Part shown: positions 35,131 to 43,768 of the stretch, piece after piece
Layout of the letters: each line of letters opens with the position of its first letter
Position numbering within the stretch: position 1 is the stretch's first letter
Assembly: GCF_020686965.1 (NCBI RefSeq)
Contig: NZ_JAJEPS010000002.1
Coordinates: forward strand, 62,001 to 126,000
Length of the DNA stretch: 64,000 nt
Direction: 5' to 3'
From: Hominiventricola filiformis
Lineage (GTDB): Bacteria > Bacillota > Clostridia > Lachnospirales > Lachnospiraceae
Program-made: the position numbers and the translations under genes
Notes under the pieces: model-generated
The model's database searches: none
Seen by the model: the letters and a program-made list of their open reading frames with translations, nothing else
Told to the model about the DNA's origin: nothing

Positions 35131-35159
35131 TTGACTTTTACGCATTCAAAATATATACT
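35131..35159 (+). promoter_or_regulatory. Promoter of the HTH-Uma2 fusion gene
   Basis: TTGACT (35131-35136) and TATACT (35154-35159) have a 17-base spacer, 46 bases before the ATG at 35205. Confidence 0.75.
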
Positions 35160-35204
35160 ATAAGTATCTATTTAAGTAATTAAAACCAACAGGAGGATGA
35201 ACGT

Positions 35205-35990
35205 ATGGCAGCATTATATGAAGAATTGAAAAAGAAGAAATCCGAACTCGGTATAACAACGGAACAGCTTTCACGACTGTCTGGTGTCCCTGTCGGTACC
35301 ATCAATAAAATTTTAAATGGTGAAACAAAATCTCCCCGATATGATACTTTAAACGCCTTAAATCATGTTCTTTCCATCCCGGACAGCAATTATTCAACTG
35401 CTGATCGAATCGGAGAAGCTCTTCCTGCGTATGCAGTTGCTCCTAAAAAGCAGGGTGACTACACACTGGATGATTACTATGCACTTCCTGATGATGTCCG
35501 GGCAGAGTTGATCGACGGAGAACTGATCTTTCTGGAAGCGCCTTCATCTATTCATCAGGAACTTATTACAGAATTGTTATTAGATATCGGAAATTATATT
35601 CGAAACAATAAAGGTCCCTGTAAGGTTCTTCCTGCTCCACTTGATGTTCAGCTGGACTGTGATAACCGTACCATGATCCAGCCTGATATCTCTGTGATCT
35701 GTCAGAAGGAGAGAATCGTAGAAAAAGGTGTTTACGGCGCACCCGATTTCTGTATCGAGATTGTCTCACCCTCCAGCCGCAAGCGAGATTATTCAAAGAA
35801 AGTTGATAAATATATGAGTGCCGGTGTGCGGGAATACTGGATCGTCGATCCCAAACGTGAAACGATACTCTGTTATTTCTTCGAAACGGAAGACTATCCG
35901 CAGTTATACACTTTTAATGATATTATCCCTGTTCAGATCTATCAGGAAAATCTGAAAATCAATTTTGCAGAAATCAAAGCCAGACTATAA
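35205..35990 (+). CDS. XRE helix-turn-helix fused to a Uma2-type PD-(D/E)XK nuclease domain
   Basis: This 261-residue protein starts after AGGAGG. Residues 1-60 form an XRE helix-turn-helix (TTEQLSRLSGVPVGTINKILNGETKSPRYDTLNAL). Residues about 85-250 are a Uma2/DUF820 domain: YYALPDDVRAELIDGELIF, QPDISVICQK, the nuclease core PDFCIEIVSPSSRKRDYSKKVDKYMSAG split as Glu...Lys, and VREYWIVDP. Uma2 proteins are predicted nucleases, abundant in cyanobacteria; no target is known to me. The N-terminal DNA-binding part suggests sequence-specific action or autoregulation. It stands alone between two terminators or promoters, with no methyltransferase or antitoxin beside it. Confidence 0.88.
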   Translation: MAALYEELKKKKSELGITTEQLSRLSGVPVGTINKILNGETKSPRYDTLNALNHVLSIPDSNYSTADRIGEALPAYAVAPKKQGDYTLDDYYALPDDVRAELIDGELIFLEAPSSIHQELITELLLDIGNYIRNNKGPCKVLPAPLDVQLDCDNRTMIQPDISVICQKERIVEKGVYGAPDFCIEIVSPSSRKRDYSKKVDKYMSAGVREYWIVDPKRETILCYFFETEDYPQLYTFNDIIPVQIYQENLKINFAEIKARL

Positions 35991-36004
35991 TTCCATGCAA
36001 AAAA

Positions 36005-36039
36005 AGAACCCGATGGTCACTCATATGCCATCGGGTTCT
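36005..36039. terminator. Bidirectional terminator
   Basis: AGAACCCGATGG (36005-36016) pairs with CCATCGGGTTCT (36028-36039). It separates the HTH-Uma2 gene from the convergent membrane protein gene and has A/T-rich flanks on both sides. Confidence 0.8.
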
Positions 36040-36047
36040 CTCACTTT

Positions 36048-37355
36048 CTATTTCGTAATCTTCATATTCGGCCACACAAATTCCACAAACGCGTCGGGAT
36101 ACTGTTCATCCAGGAAGCTTTCCACTGCATTCTCTGCGGGGACACCACCTTTTCGCTCCACATACCGCATCATGGCAAAAGCCGATAATGCCAGGTCACA
36201 GACCATCAGCGCCACACACACCCAGGTGATGATTTTTCCTGCAATGGGCGGAATTTTCTCGATCAGACGGCTGAGGGGCGGATAAATGATTTTCACCCAG
36301 ATCAGGGCCAAAATTCCCCAGAAAATGCAGAACAGAAGGTTTGTTCTTCCGCCAATATTGAAAGGCATGTTGCTGTAGTCCCAGAATACTGTGCCAAATA
36401 CTTTCTCTGAAATGACACTGCACATGTATTCATAAGTACCTCCAAGGAAGAATCCTCCAAGGAAAATATATCGGTCTTCCAACTTTGCAAGACGATATAA
36501 AAGCATGGTCAGAAGTGCTGCTCCAAATCCCCACACAATACTGAAAGGGCCGTAGAGCACACTGGAACGGCTCATCCAGATACCTGCGGTGAAATGCACA
36601 TAAAAGGTCTCGATGATATCACCGCCCAGAGCACAGATAAAAAATACCCAGATAATTTTATCAAGGCACAGTCCCCTGGCAAAGGTATACTGCTTCTCTG
36701 CCTCTGACACTGGTTCTTCGCCTGCCTTCAGGTTTGGATATGCCAGCTGAATACGCCGCCAGAACCGATCGGCGATCCAGGTACCAATTCCTACTTTCCG
36801 CTCCCAGATACCGCGCTCCAGATTCTTCATTTTCTCCGGAAGAGGCTTTCTGTGAACCGCATATTCCACAGCGATAAAATCAAGAATAACCACCGCCATC
36901 AGCACAAATACAATGATTTTCAGGACCAGCACTGGAATGATCTGAGTCAGGAAGAAGAGCATAGGCTGAATCAGCAGCATTGCCACCACTGCCACTGCGC
37001 TCATGCCCAGCACATCCAAGAATCCTCTTCCTTTACCAGCATAGACCGAATGTTCCTCCTGCTCCCACAGCACGGCTTTGGTCATCCGGTTCGAAAACTC
37101 TCCTGCCAGCTGGGCGCATGCAGAGGTAATGACCATATATGCCACTACCTGCAGAAGATACCGGTCTTTCAATGTCGGCAGTACCAGAATCAGAAGATCC
37201 ATCATAATACCGTAAGAAAGGCTGAAGGGAACACCAAACACACCGCGATTATGAAAATGGCCTCTGCGCACGGCAACAAAAAGCGTTTCTCCGCACCATC
37301 CAATAAACGAGTAGCAAAATAAGAAAAACAACAGTTCATAAATCGTATATTCCAT
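36048..37355 (-). CDS. Putative ABC-type permease, duplicated CmpB-like (PF06541) membrane protein
   Basis: This 435-residue protein has two copies of the CmpB-like unit: one starting FCYSFIGWCGETLFVAVRRGHFHNRGVFGVPFSLSYG (residues 13-50), and one near residue 245 (GGDIIETFYVHFTAGIWMSRSSVLYGPFSIVWG). The GW/E/NRG/GP pattern is the family mark. There are about eleven membrane segments. NCBI-style naming calls these putative ABC transporter permeases, but no ATP-binding partner is present here and transport has not been shown. It lies 25 bases from the histidine kinase gene on the same strand, so it may belong to that regulon. Confidence 0.8.
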   Translation of the reverse strand: MEYTIYELLFFLFCYSFIGWCGETLFVAVRRGHFHNRGVFGVPFSLSYGIMMDLLILVLPTLKDRYLLQVVAYMVITSACAQLAGEFSNRMTKAVLWEQEEHSVYAGKGRGFLDVLGMSAVAVVAMLLIQPMLFFLTQIIPVLVLKIIVFVLMAVVILDFIAVEYAVHRKPLPEKMKNLERGIWERKVGIGTWIADRFWRRIQLAYPNLKAGEEPVSEAEKQYTFARGLCLDKIIWVFFICALGGDIIETFYVHFTAGIWMSRSSVLYGPFSIVWGFGAALLTMLLYRLAKLEDRYIFLGGFFLGGTYEYMCSVISEKVFGTVFWDYSNMPFNIGGRTNLLFCIFWGILALIWVKIIYPPLSRLIEKIPPIAGKIITWVCVALMVCDLALSAFAMMRYVERKGGVPAENAVESFLDEQYPDAFVEFVWPNMKITK

Positions 37356-37380
37356 GTAAGTCTCCTCTTTATGATAATAG

Positions 37381-38538
37381 TTAAATTGATCCCTGGGTGA
37401 AGGTCACATCAAAAATCGTTCCTCCTGATGGGTTCGGTCTGACCGTAATACTGCCCTCATGCACCCTCACAATTTCACGAGCCAGAGCAAGTCCAAGTCC
37501 TACACCACCAAGCTCCCGGCTTCTGGATTTATCCACACGGAAGAAGGGTTCAAACACCCGCTCCCTGAGATTCTCAGGAATTCCGCTTCCCGTATCAGAT
37601 ACCGACAGACACACCTTTTGTTCCTTCCGGCAGGCAGTTACGGTAACCTGACCTCCCAGATGATTATATCTTATAGCATTTTCAACGAGATTGTACACCA
37701 GTCGGTAAATAAGAACATCACTTCCCATCATCGTAATACTCTCACATTTTCCAATAAGTGTGATATCTTTTTCCTGGGCAAGAGGTTCCAAGTCTGCCAG
37801 CACCTCATCAACAAGGGCATCCACTATAATTTTTTCATCCCGGCTTACCGTCTGAAACTCACTCATATCGAGAAGCGTCTTTACCATTTTGCCAAGCCTG
37901 TCGTTCTGTTCCGTGACCATCTTTATCGTCTGCAAAGTCTCTGCATCATTGTCCGGATGACGGGTGGAATTATATAGATCAAGCTGTACCTGCATTAAAG
38001 CTAATGGGGTTCGAAGCTCATGTGCCGCATTGGCAGTAAATTGTCTCTGGGTCTCAAATGCATGAGAAAGACGTCCCAGCATCTTATTATAGGAAATACT
38101 AAGCTGGTTCAGTTCTTTCACCTGATTTTCTTCTATTCGTGAGTCTGCCAGATTTTGTGCCTGCACCTTTTCAATTTTATCAGAAAATTCTTTGATTGGT
38201 CTGAGTGCATGTCCGCTTATAAAATATGTGGCTACCCCGCCAAGAAGAGCAAGAAAAGCTGAGATAAGCAGACTGTTTTTTTTGTAGTCTGCCTTATTAT
38301 TGTATACCTGAATCGAAAAATCCGTTGCAAACTCATCCCACTTATCATCCGGAATGCTGATGTATATTTCGTCTGCATCCTCCGCGTTGTCATCTCCCTG
38401 GGCATCCACCCTTTCCTGCAGAGTATCCATGTAATATACCCCGTTTTTATAGACAAACATCGTCAGACATCCACATATAACCGCAATATAGATGGTAATG
38501 ATACAGGTAAGTCTCCACTGCAGTGATATTTTTTTCAT
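37381..38538 (-). CDS. Sensor histidine kinase
   Basis: This 385-residue protein has two membrane helices (about 10-30 and 88-108) enclosing a short external domain of about 58 residues, a HAMP-like linker, the HisKA motif ANAAHELRTPLALMQV with phospho-acceptor His173, and the HATPase boxes NLVENAIRYN, DTGSGIPE and GGVGLGLALAREIV. The external part is acidic and has no cysteine, so thiol sensing, if any, is indirect. It overlaps its response regulator by 4 bases. The divergent redox operon suggests control of that operon. Confidence 0.92.
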   Translation of the reverse strand: MKKISLQWRLTCIITIYIAVICGCLTMFVYKNGVYYMDTLQERVDAQGDDNAEDADEIYISIPDDKWDEFATDFSIQVYNNKADYKKNSLLISAFLALLGGVATYFISGHALRPIKEFSDKIEKVQAQNLADSRIEENQVKELNQLSISYNKMLGRLSHAFETQRQFTANAAHELRTPLALMQVQLDLYNSTRHPDNDAETLQTIKMVTEQNDRLGKMVKTLLDMSEFQTVSRDEKIIVDALVDEVLADLEPLAQEKDITLIGKCESITMMGSDVLIYRLVYNLVENAIRYNHLGGQVTVTACRKEQKVCLSVSDTGSGIPENLRERVFEPFFRVDKSRSRELGGVGLGLALAREIVRVHEGSITVRPNPSGGTIFDVTFTQGSI

Positions 38539-39215
38539 CTGTCGGATACCTCCCGTATTTGATATCCCTCTCCCACTTTGTTCAAAATCGGATCATATCC
38601 AAGCACAGCCTTAAGCTTTTTTCTGAGGGAAGACATATGTACTCTGATGGCTCCACTAAAGCTGTCCGCAGATGCATCCCAGACATGTTCCATCAATTCC
38701 TCCTGGCTCACCGGTCGGCCTAAATTAAGAAGCAAATATTCCAGAATCCCATTTTCTTTTCTTGTCAGGGAAACTTTTTTTCCCTTTGCATATGCCTCCC
38801 GTTTGATCGTATCGAACTTTATCCCGCCACTTTCCAGACATACATCCTTCTGCACAAATTTTCTTCTTGTCAGGCTTCTGATCCGTGCCTCAAGTTCCTG
38901 CAGATGGAATGGTTTTTCCATATAATCATTTGCCCCTGCATCCAGTCCTTCCACCTTATCCGCAATCTGGCCTCTTGCCGATAATATAAGAACCTTTGTC
39001 TCTTCATTTCTCTGTCTGAGTTCCTTCAGTATCTCCATACCATCCATACCGGGCAGATTCAGATCCAGGACAATCAGATCATAATTCTCCGCCAGAATAC
39101 ATTCCAGCGCCTCTTCTCCATCATAACAGGTGTCCACCTCGTACCCGGCACCATACAGACTTTTCGCAACTGTGTCACATATTTGTTTCTCATCTTCAAC
39201 AATTAATAATCTCAA
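38535..39215 (-). CDS. OmpR-type response regulator
   Basis: This 226-residue protein has a receiver domain with Asp51 in LIVLDLNLPGMDGM and Lys in MEKPF, and a C-terminal winged helix (SLTRKENGILEYLLLNLGRPVSQEELMEHVWD and GAIRVHMSSLRKKL). It pairs with the downstream kinase. A divergent promoter region of about 100 bases separates it from the CXXC-protein / ferredoxin / TlpA operon, which is its most likely target. Confidence 0.93.
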   Translation of the reverse strand: MRLLIVEDEKQICDTVAKSLYGAGYEVDTCYDGEEALECILAENYDLIVLDLNLPGMDGMEILKELRQRNEETKVLILSARGQIADKVEGLDAGANDYMEKPFHLQELEARIRSLTRRKFVQKDVCLESGGIKFDTIKREAYAKGKKVSLTRKENGILEYLLLNLGRPVSQEELMEHVWDASADSFSGAIRVHMSSLRKKLKAVLGYDPILNKVGEGYQIREVSDR

Positions 39216-39256
39216 AATGATTTCACCTGTTTCTTAACAAAGATTTTACAACCGTT

Positions 39257-39285
39257 ATTGTATAATACCTAAGTCAGCTGGTCAA
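39257..39285 (-). promoter_or_regulatory. Divergent promoter region of the two-component and redox operons
   Basis: On the minus strand TTGACC (39280-39285) and TACAAT (39257-39262) are 17 bases apart and serve the regulator/kinase genes. A TATAAT at 39261-39266 on the plus strand overlaps this and may be the -10 box of the redox operon; it has no good -35 box, which would suit activation by the regulator. Confidence 0.6.
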
Positions 39286-39317
39286 TAAATAGAACAAACG
39301 AAAGGAATGACCCTATC

Positions 39318-39458
39318 TTGAAGTGCGGAAAAATCGTTCCGACCGTCCTGCTCCTCGCAGGTATTACCATGATGGGCTATGGTGTAATCAGAGGAGAAGC
39401 GGCTGTCGTGCTTGGTAAAGCAATCAAATTATGTCTGGAGTGTGTCGGAATTGGATAA
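39318..39458 (+). CDS. CD1871A-like CXXC mini-protein
   Basis: This 46-residue protein starts at TTG 39318 after AAAGGAA. It has one membrane helix (VPTVLLLAGITMMGYGVIRGEA split by a glycine-rich stretch) and the C-terminal motif KAIKLCLECVGIG with a CLEC pair, the mark of the CD1871A family named from C. difficile. It ends 8 bases inside the next gene. The C-terminal cysteines may exchange disulfides with the downstream TlpA-like lipoprotein or pass electrons from the ferredoxin. That role is inference from gene order. Confidence 0.8.
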   Translation: MKCGKIVPTVLLLAGITMMGYGVIRGEAAVVLGKAIKLCLECVGIG

Positions 39459-40329
39459 GAAAAAGAAATTACTATCAGAAAAAACAGCTCAACTACGCGG
39501 GTGGATACAGGCAGCCGCAACGTTGCTGACCAATATTCATATTCCTAATTTATGGAAAGGCAAAATATATCAAGGCAAGGCGAAAGCAATCTGTGTACCA
39601 GGATTAAACTGTTATTCCTGTCCCGCCGCCTCGGGAGCATGCCCTATTGGAGCCTTTCAGGCGGTTGTCGGATCGTCCCGCTTTAAATTTTCCTACTACA
39701 TAACCGGTTTTTTTATTCTGCTCGGCGTGACCCTTGGAAGATTTATTTGTGGTTTCCTGTGTCCCTTTGGATGGTTTCAGGATTTACTTCATAAAATCCC
39801 CGGAAAAAAACTTTCCACCGCCAGACTGAAACCGCTAAGATATCTGAAATATCTCATTCTTATCGTTTTTGTTATCCTTCTGCCAATGCTTGTAACGAAC
39901 TCAGTCGGAATGGGCGACCCCTTCTTCTGTAAATATATTTGTCCCCAGGGTGTTTTAGAGGGTGCTATCCCACTTTCCCTTGGAAATGCATCTATAAGGT
40001 CCGCACTGGGAACGCTGTTTTCTTTTAAATGCTTTATTTTAATTACCGTTGTGGTGTTAAGCATTTTATTTTACAGACCCTTCTGTAAATGGATTTGTCC
40101 TCTTGGTGCAATTTATTCATTGTTTAACAAGGTCAGCCTTCTTCATATAAAGATTGAAACCGACAAATGTGTCGGTTGTAACCAATGTACAAAGGCATGT
40201 AAAATGGATGTGGATGTGTGCAAAACTCCAAATCATCCGGAATGCATCCGATGCGGGGCCTGTATCAAAGCTTGTCCTAAAGATGCAATCCACTACCAGT
40301 TTATGGGAAAATCATCGAAAACGAAATAG
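39451..40329 (+). CDS. NapH/CcoG-like membrane 4Fe-4S ferredoxin protein
   Basis: This 292-residue protein probably starts at TTG 39451, coupled to the CXXC mini-protein whose end it overlaps by 8 bases. It has about four membrane helices. Cysteine clusters are CVPGLNCYSCPAASGACPIGAF, two CPFGWFQ/CPQGV and CPLGAIYS motifs in membrane loops, and at the C-terminus two ferredoxin motifs (CVGCNQCTKACK and CIRCGACIKACP). NapH and related proteins move electrons across the membrane interface. With TlpA next to it, it may feed electrons to an extracytoplasmic thiol system in place of CcdA/DsbD. Confidence 0.85.
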   Translation: MDKKKKLLSEKTAQLRGWIQAAATLLTNIHIPNLWKGKIYQGKAKAICVPGLNCYSCPAASGACPIGAFQAVVGSSRFKFSYYITGFFILLGVTLGRFICGFLCPFGWFQDLLHKIPGKKLSTARLKPLRYLKYLILIVFVILLPMLVTNSVGMGDPFFCKYICPQGVLEGAIPLSLGNASIRSALGTLFSFKCFILITVVVLSILFYRPFCKWICPLGAIYSLFNKVSLLHIKIETDKCVGCNQCTKACKMDVDVCKTPNHPECIRCGACIKACPKDAIHYQFMGKSSKTK

Positions 40330-40347
40330 TGAAAGGAGCTATTATTT

Positions 40348-41202
40348 ATGAAAACCAAAAGAACATTGATTGCTGTTATGATACTTAGCATGGCATTGCT
40401 TACGGCATGCAGCACAAAAAAATCTGCGGACAATTCCGCCACCAGCCTGGATGACCTGTATCAGCAGGAGAACCAGGTCTTTGCAGATCATGAAGATGTA
40501 TGGAACAAAGTATTTGGCATGATGGATAAAAGCACTGCCGATCCCAATGGAAATTATGCGGATTATCTGGCTGACACCATCGAATCAGGCAAAGAGGCTT
40601 TTACGGATGAGGAGCTGAAAACACTGACGGATGATATAGAAACGATACGAAATCTTGAGGAGCAGATAGCAGAAATGGAAAATGAAAATGCGGCATCAGA
40701 TACCACCGGTCAGGAAAATAATGCTGAAAATGTATCTCCCTTTAAAAATTTTTCCGGTCTGGATTTTGATGGAAATCCTGTTGATGAAAGTCTCTTTTCC
40801 GGAAATGCTGTCACTGTCCTCAATTTCTGGTTTACCGGATGCAAGCCCTGCGTTGCCGAGTTGCCTAAGCTTAATGAATTGAACGATGCAATCAAATCAA
40901 TGGGTGGCGAGGTAGTCGGCATCAATACAGAAACCTTTGACGGAAATGAAGCCGCCATTCAGGAAGCATCCGCGATTCTTGAAAGTCAGGGTGCCAAATA
41001 CCGCAACCTTTCCATCGACTCTGCTTCCGATGCAGGTAAATATGCCTCCGACATTATGGCATTTCCTACCACTATACTGGTCGACAGAAACGGCAATATT
41101 GTGGGAGATCCCCTCCTTGGAGGAATTGACAATCAGGACAACTATGATGCTCTGATGAAACAGATTCAATCAGTCATTGATGCTGACAGCTCGAATAAAT
41201 AA
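40348..41202 (+). CDS. TlpA-like thioredoxin-fold lipoprotein
   Basis: This 284-residue protein has a lipoprotein signal (LLTAC, Cys21), a helical, acidic region to about residue 125, and a TlpA/ResA-like domain with the active site FWFTGCKPCVAELPKL (Cys165 and Cys168) and the cis-proline loop IMAFPTTILVD. It should reduce disulfides, or supply electrons to methionine sulfoxide reductase or cytochrome maturation, outside the membrane. It is the last gene of the redox operon and has a strong terminator. No Msr or cytochrome gene is adjacent. Confidence 0.9.
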   Translation: MKTKRTLIAVMILSMALLTACSTKKSADNSATSLDDLYQQENQVFADHEDVWNKVFGMMDKSTADPNGNYADYLADTIESGKEAFTDEELKTLTDDIETIRNLEEQIAEMENENAASDTTGQENNAENVSPFKNFSGLDFDGNPVDESLFSGNAVTVLNFWFTGCKPCVAELPKLNELNDAIKSMGGEVVGINTETFDGNEAAIQEASAILESQGAKYRNLSIDSASDAGKYASDIMAFPTTILVDRNGNIVGDPLLGGIDNQDNYDALMKQIQSVIDADSSNK

Positions 41203-41209
41203 TTCTAAT

Positions 41210-41251
41210 CAGGGACAGGATAAAAGCCAGAGGTTTTTTATCCTGTCCCTG
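41210..41251. terminator. Bidirectional terminator between the redox and spoIIIA operons
   Basis: CAGGGACAGGATAAAA pairs with TTTTTATCCTGTCCCTG across a 9-base loop, with A/T tracts inside the stem on both sides. Confidence 0.9.
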
Positions 41252-41267
41252 CTGCTATGAGCATTCA

Positions 41268-41951
41268 TTATTCAGCCGTGACTGGTGTGATCGTGATATT
41301 CGCCGCCTCGATTCCTGTCTTCCTCTTTACCACATCCTCAATCTGTGCCCGTTCTGCATCACTGACCTGCGAGCTGCTCACCACCACGTCAGCGCAGGCA
41401 TCATTGATACTCACCACTACCTCATCAAACCCCTGGGCCGTCAGGAGGGTTTCTGCTGCCAGCTCCTTTTCTGCCGCATCTGTCATGGCTACCATCTCAT
41501 CAATGGCACTTTGCTTCTGTTCGTCTGTAATATGAGTGCTGTTGATAAGTTCCATGAGAATTTCTTTATTTCTGGAGCGGTTCTGTTCCCGGGTCACCTT
41601 TGCCTCGGATACCAGTCCGACACCCACAGTGGTACTGGCCATCACGGTCTGCCCGGCATCCGTACCTTCTTCGACTGCCACATCTCCGTCCTCATTTTCA
41701 TCAAGACTCGCAATATCCTGACTTCCTTCATCCACCTCTCCCGTCAAAGCGTAGGTATCTTCTGCGGAAATATCCTGCGCCAGATCTGTCTCAGCCACAT
41801 CTTCTACCGCCTCACTGTCCACACTCAGCAGGGAAGGATTTACATCCGTTCCCGCATAGTTCAGATATCCTGCTATGGCAATCATGCCCGCCAGCGCAGT
41901 GATAATCATCTGATTTTTCTTAAATACAGGCTTTTTCACAAGCTTCTTCAC
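41268..41951 (-). CDS. spoIIIAH: SpoIIIAH, forespore-mother cell channel protein
   Basis: This 227-residue protein has one N-terminal membrane helix (NQMIITALAGMIAIAGYLNYAG), an acidic linker (residues 45-105) and a C-terminal YscJ/FliF-like domain (REQNRSRNKEILMELINSTHITDEQKQSAIDEM and DVVKRKTGIEAANITI). It sits in the mother cell membrane and pairs with forespore SpoIIQ during engulfment. It is the last gene of the spoIIIA operon and overlaps spoIIIAG by 4 bases. Confidence 0.93.
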   Translation of the reverse strand: MKKLVKKPVFKKNQMIITALAGMIAIAGYLNYAGTDVNPSLLSVDSEAVEDVAETDLAQDISAEDTYALTGEVDEGSQDIASLDENEDGDVAVEEGTDAGQTVMASTTVGVGLVSEAKVTREQNRSRNKEILMELINSTHITDEQKQSAIDEMVAMTDAAEKELAAETLLTAQGFDEVVVSINDACADVVVSSSQVSDAERAQIEDVVKRKTGIEAANITITPVTAE

Positions 41952-42487
41952 TTTGTTTCCTCCACCTCCATTTTCATTATTTTAATTTTATGAGGTTCAA
42001 TGCCAAATAATGCCTGAGCGGCTCCGATAATTTCTTCTTTGACGCTGCTCTTATCACCCCCTTCTGCAATGACCAGAACTCCCTCCACCTGCGGATTGCT
42101 TTCCGACGTTACGTAAGGCCTGCGGCTTGAGCTCCCTGACTCCTCATATACGGTCTCCTCCTCTGTTCCGCCCGTCCCCACCTGCTTATCCTTCTCTACT
42201 TTCCGCTCCCCGCTTCCTTCAAAGGTAAGCATAACCCGGACCTGTCCGACGCCCTCCACTCTTGAAAGCAAATCTTCCAGTTTCTTTTCCATCTGCTCTT
42301 CGTAGCTATCTGTCTCCTGCGGGATCTCTGTTTTCTGCCCATTGTTCTCCTGTGTTCCTTTCTCTTTTCCGGAATCCACCGGAACAGCAATCACTGCCAG
42401 TAAAAGTCCACACAGCGCCATAATCAGGAACTGATCCTTTCCTGGGGGCCAGTATTTTTTTCGCAGTGCTTCCCATTTTTCCTTCAT
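41948..42487 (-). CDS. spoIIIAG: SpoIIIAG stage III sporulation protein
   Basis: This 179-residue protein has one N-terminal membrane helix (FLIMALCGLLLAVIAVPV) and a C-terminal ring-building domain (LEDLLSRVEGVGQVRVMLTFEGSG and VEGVLVIAEGGDKSSVKEEIIGAAQALFGIEPHKIKIMKM). In B. subtilis it forms a large ring in the intercellular channel. It overlaps spoIIIAF by 4 bases. Confidence 0.93.
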   Translation of the reverse strand: MKEKWEALRKKYWPPGKDQFLIMALCGLLLAVIAVPVDSGKEKGTQENNGQKTEIPQETDSYEEQMEKKLEDLLSRVEGVGQVRVMLTFEGSGERKVEKDKQVGTGGTEEETVYEESGSSSRRPYVTSESNPQVEGVLVIAEGGDKSSVKEEIIGAAQALFGIEPHKIKIMKMEVEETK

Positions 42488-42714
42488 TCCGGCATCTCCT
42501 CCATCTCCCTTTCCTGCAGAAATACTTTCTGATCCAGCTGCTCCGACAATCTGAAAATCTGAAAGACCGGCTGCAGTAAAAGCAATACCAGCAGCAGTCC
42601 AAGATAAAACCGCACATACCGCTCATACCGCTCTCCGGGAATCAGCTGCAATACCATCTGTTCCAATAAATAGAAGACCGCAATCATCCGCACCATATCC
42701 AGAATTGCCTGCAT
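42484..42714 (-). CDS. spoIIIAF: SpoIIIAF, short form
   Basis: This 76-residue protein keeps the two N-terminal membrane helices of SpoIIIAF (MQAILDMVRMIAVFYLLEQMV and YVRFYLGLLLVLLLLQPVF) but stops soon after, whereas B. subtilis SpoIIIAF has a further domain of more than 100 residues. No frameshift remnant is evident, so the short form looks natural for this lineage. The position between AE and AG makes the assignment safe. Confidence 0.85.
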   Translation of the reverse strand: MQAILDMVRMIAVFYLLEQMVLQLIPGERYERYVRFYLGLLLVLLLLQPVFQIFRLSEQLDQKVFLQEREMEEMPE

Positions 42715-42735
42715 CTTATTCCCCCTGTCTGTTCC

Positions 42736-43764
42736 TCATCCCGTCACTGCCGTCGTCAGTGCAATGGTCAGCAAAAATAATGCCAGCACCGTAAATGCCG
42801 CTTGAAACAGAAGCTTCACACCATTCCCCATGCCAAGCAGACATTCCGTAATCCGTTCATCCGACACAGGCTGCAGAATTGCCGCCAGCACATAATATAC
42901 CAGCATAATCACTGCCAGCTTGATAAGCGGCACCATGCAAAGCAGAATCAGTACCATCAAAGCCGCCGCACCGATACCGTTTTTTATGAGCATGGCAGAG
43001 CCGAGTACCAGCTCCGTGGCAGAGCTTCCTGCATCCCCCACACCTGGAATTGCCTCTATCCCTCTGCTCACCGACATGGTACGAAAAGCATCCGCTGCCG
43101 GCGAAATGAGCCCCTGGACCATATGAAAACCACACACCAACGCCAGCAGCGCTTTCAGACTCCATCCCACCAGCATAGACAGCAGTTCCGCCAGATGTCC
43201 CAGCCGCTTTTCTCCCGACAGATGATTGACCAGCACCAGCAGAATATAGATTTCGATACAAGGAAGCAAAAATACACTGGTCAGCCACCTCACCCCGGAA
43301 ATCAGAAATAACGTAAATTCATAATAAATTCCCGCAGAACTGATGTAAGATGTCAGCGTCATGGCAAGAAAAAAAGCCGGAGCCAGTACCGTCATAAAGT
43401 CTTTCATTGCATCCAGCACATTTGTCGTTATTTCCATGCTTCCCTGAAAAGAAGTAATGAGCAGTAAAAATAACATCATATAGATCATGCAGAAACTGAT
43501 CCTGGACACACCCTTATTCTGAAATACATCGGCAAAATGAAGCAGTACCGCAGCTGCTATTGCCAGTATCAGGATGTGCACCCACAGTTCTTTCTGTTCC
43601 ATCAGTTCCCGGAAAAAAAGTCCTTCCGCCATCTTAAGCAGATTCTGAAAAGAAATGGGACTGTTTCCGGATGCTCCCTGCTCGGCCATATTCTGAAAAT
43701 CCACATTCTGCCCCAGCAGGTCATCCAGCACCTGCTGAATTTCCCCATAATCAATTTCCCCCAT
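42736..43764 (-). CDS. spoIIIAE: SpoIIIAE stage III sporulation membrane protein
   Basis: This 342-residue protein has about seven membrane segments, with conserved stretches SGEKRLGHLAELLSMLVGWSLKALL, VSRGIEAIPGVGDAGSSATELVLGSAMLIKNGIG and a hydrophobic C-terminus. It is somewhat shorter than the B. subtilis protein (399). It is thought to form the membrane base of the SpoIIIA-SpoIIQ feeding channel. Confidence 0.93.
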   Translation of the reverse strand: MGEIDYGEIQQVLDDLLGQNVDFQNMAEQGASGNSPISFQNLLKMAEGLFFRELMEQKELWVHILILAIAAAVLLHFADVFQNKGVSRISFCMIYMMLFLLLITSFQGSMEITTNVLDAMKDFMTVLAPAFFLAMTLTSYISSAGIYYEFTLFLISGVRWLTSVFLLPCIEIYILLVLVNHLSGEKRLGHLAELLSMLVGWSLKALLALVCGFHMVQGLISPAADAFRTMSVSRGIEAIPGVGDAGSSATELVLGSAMLIKNGIGAAALMVLILLCMVPLIKLAVIMLVYYVLAAILQPVSDERITECLLGMGNGVKLLFQAAFTVLALFLLTIALTTAVTG

Positions 43765-43768
43765 CTGC

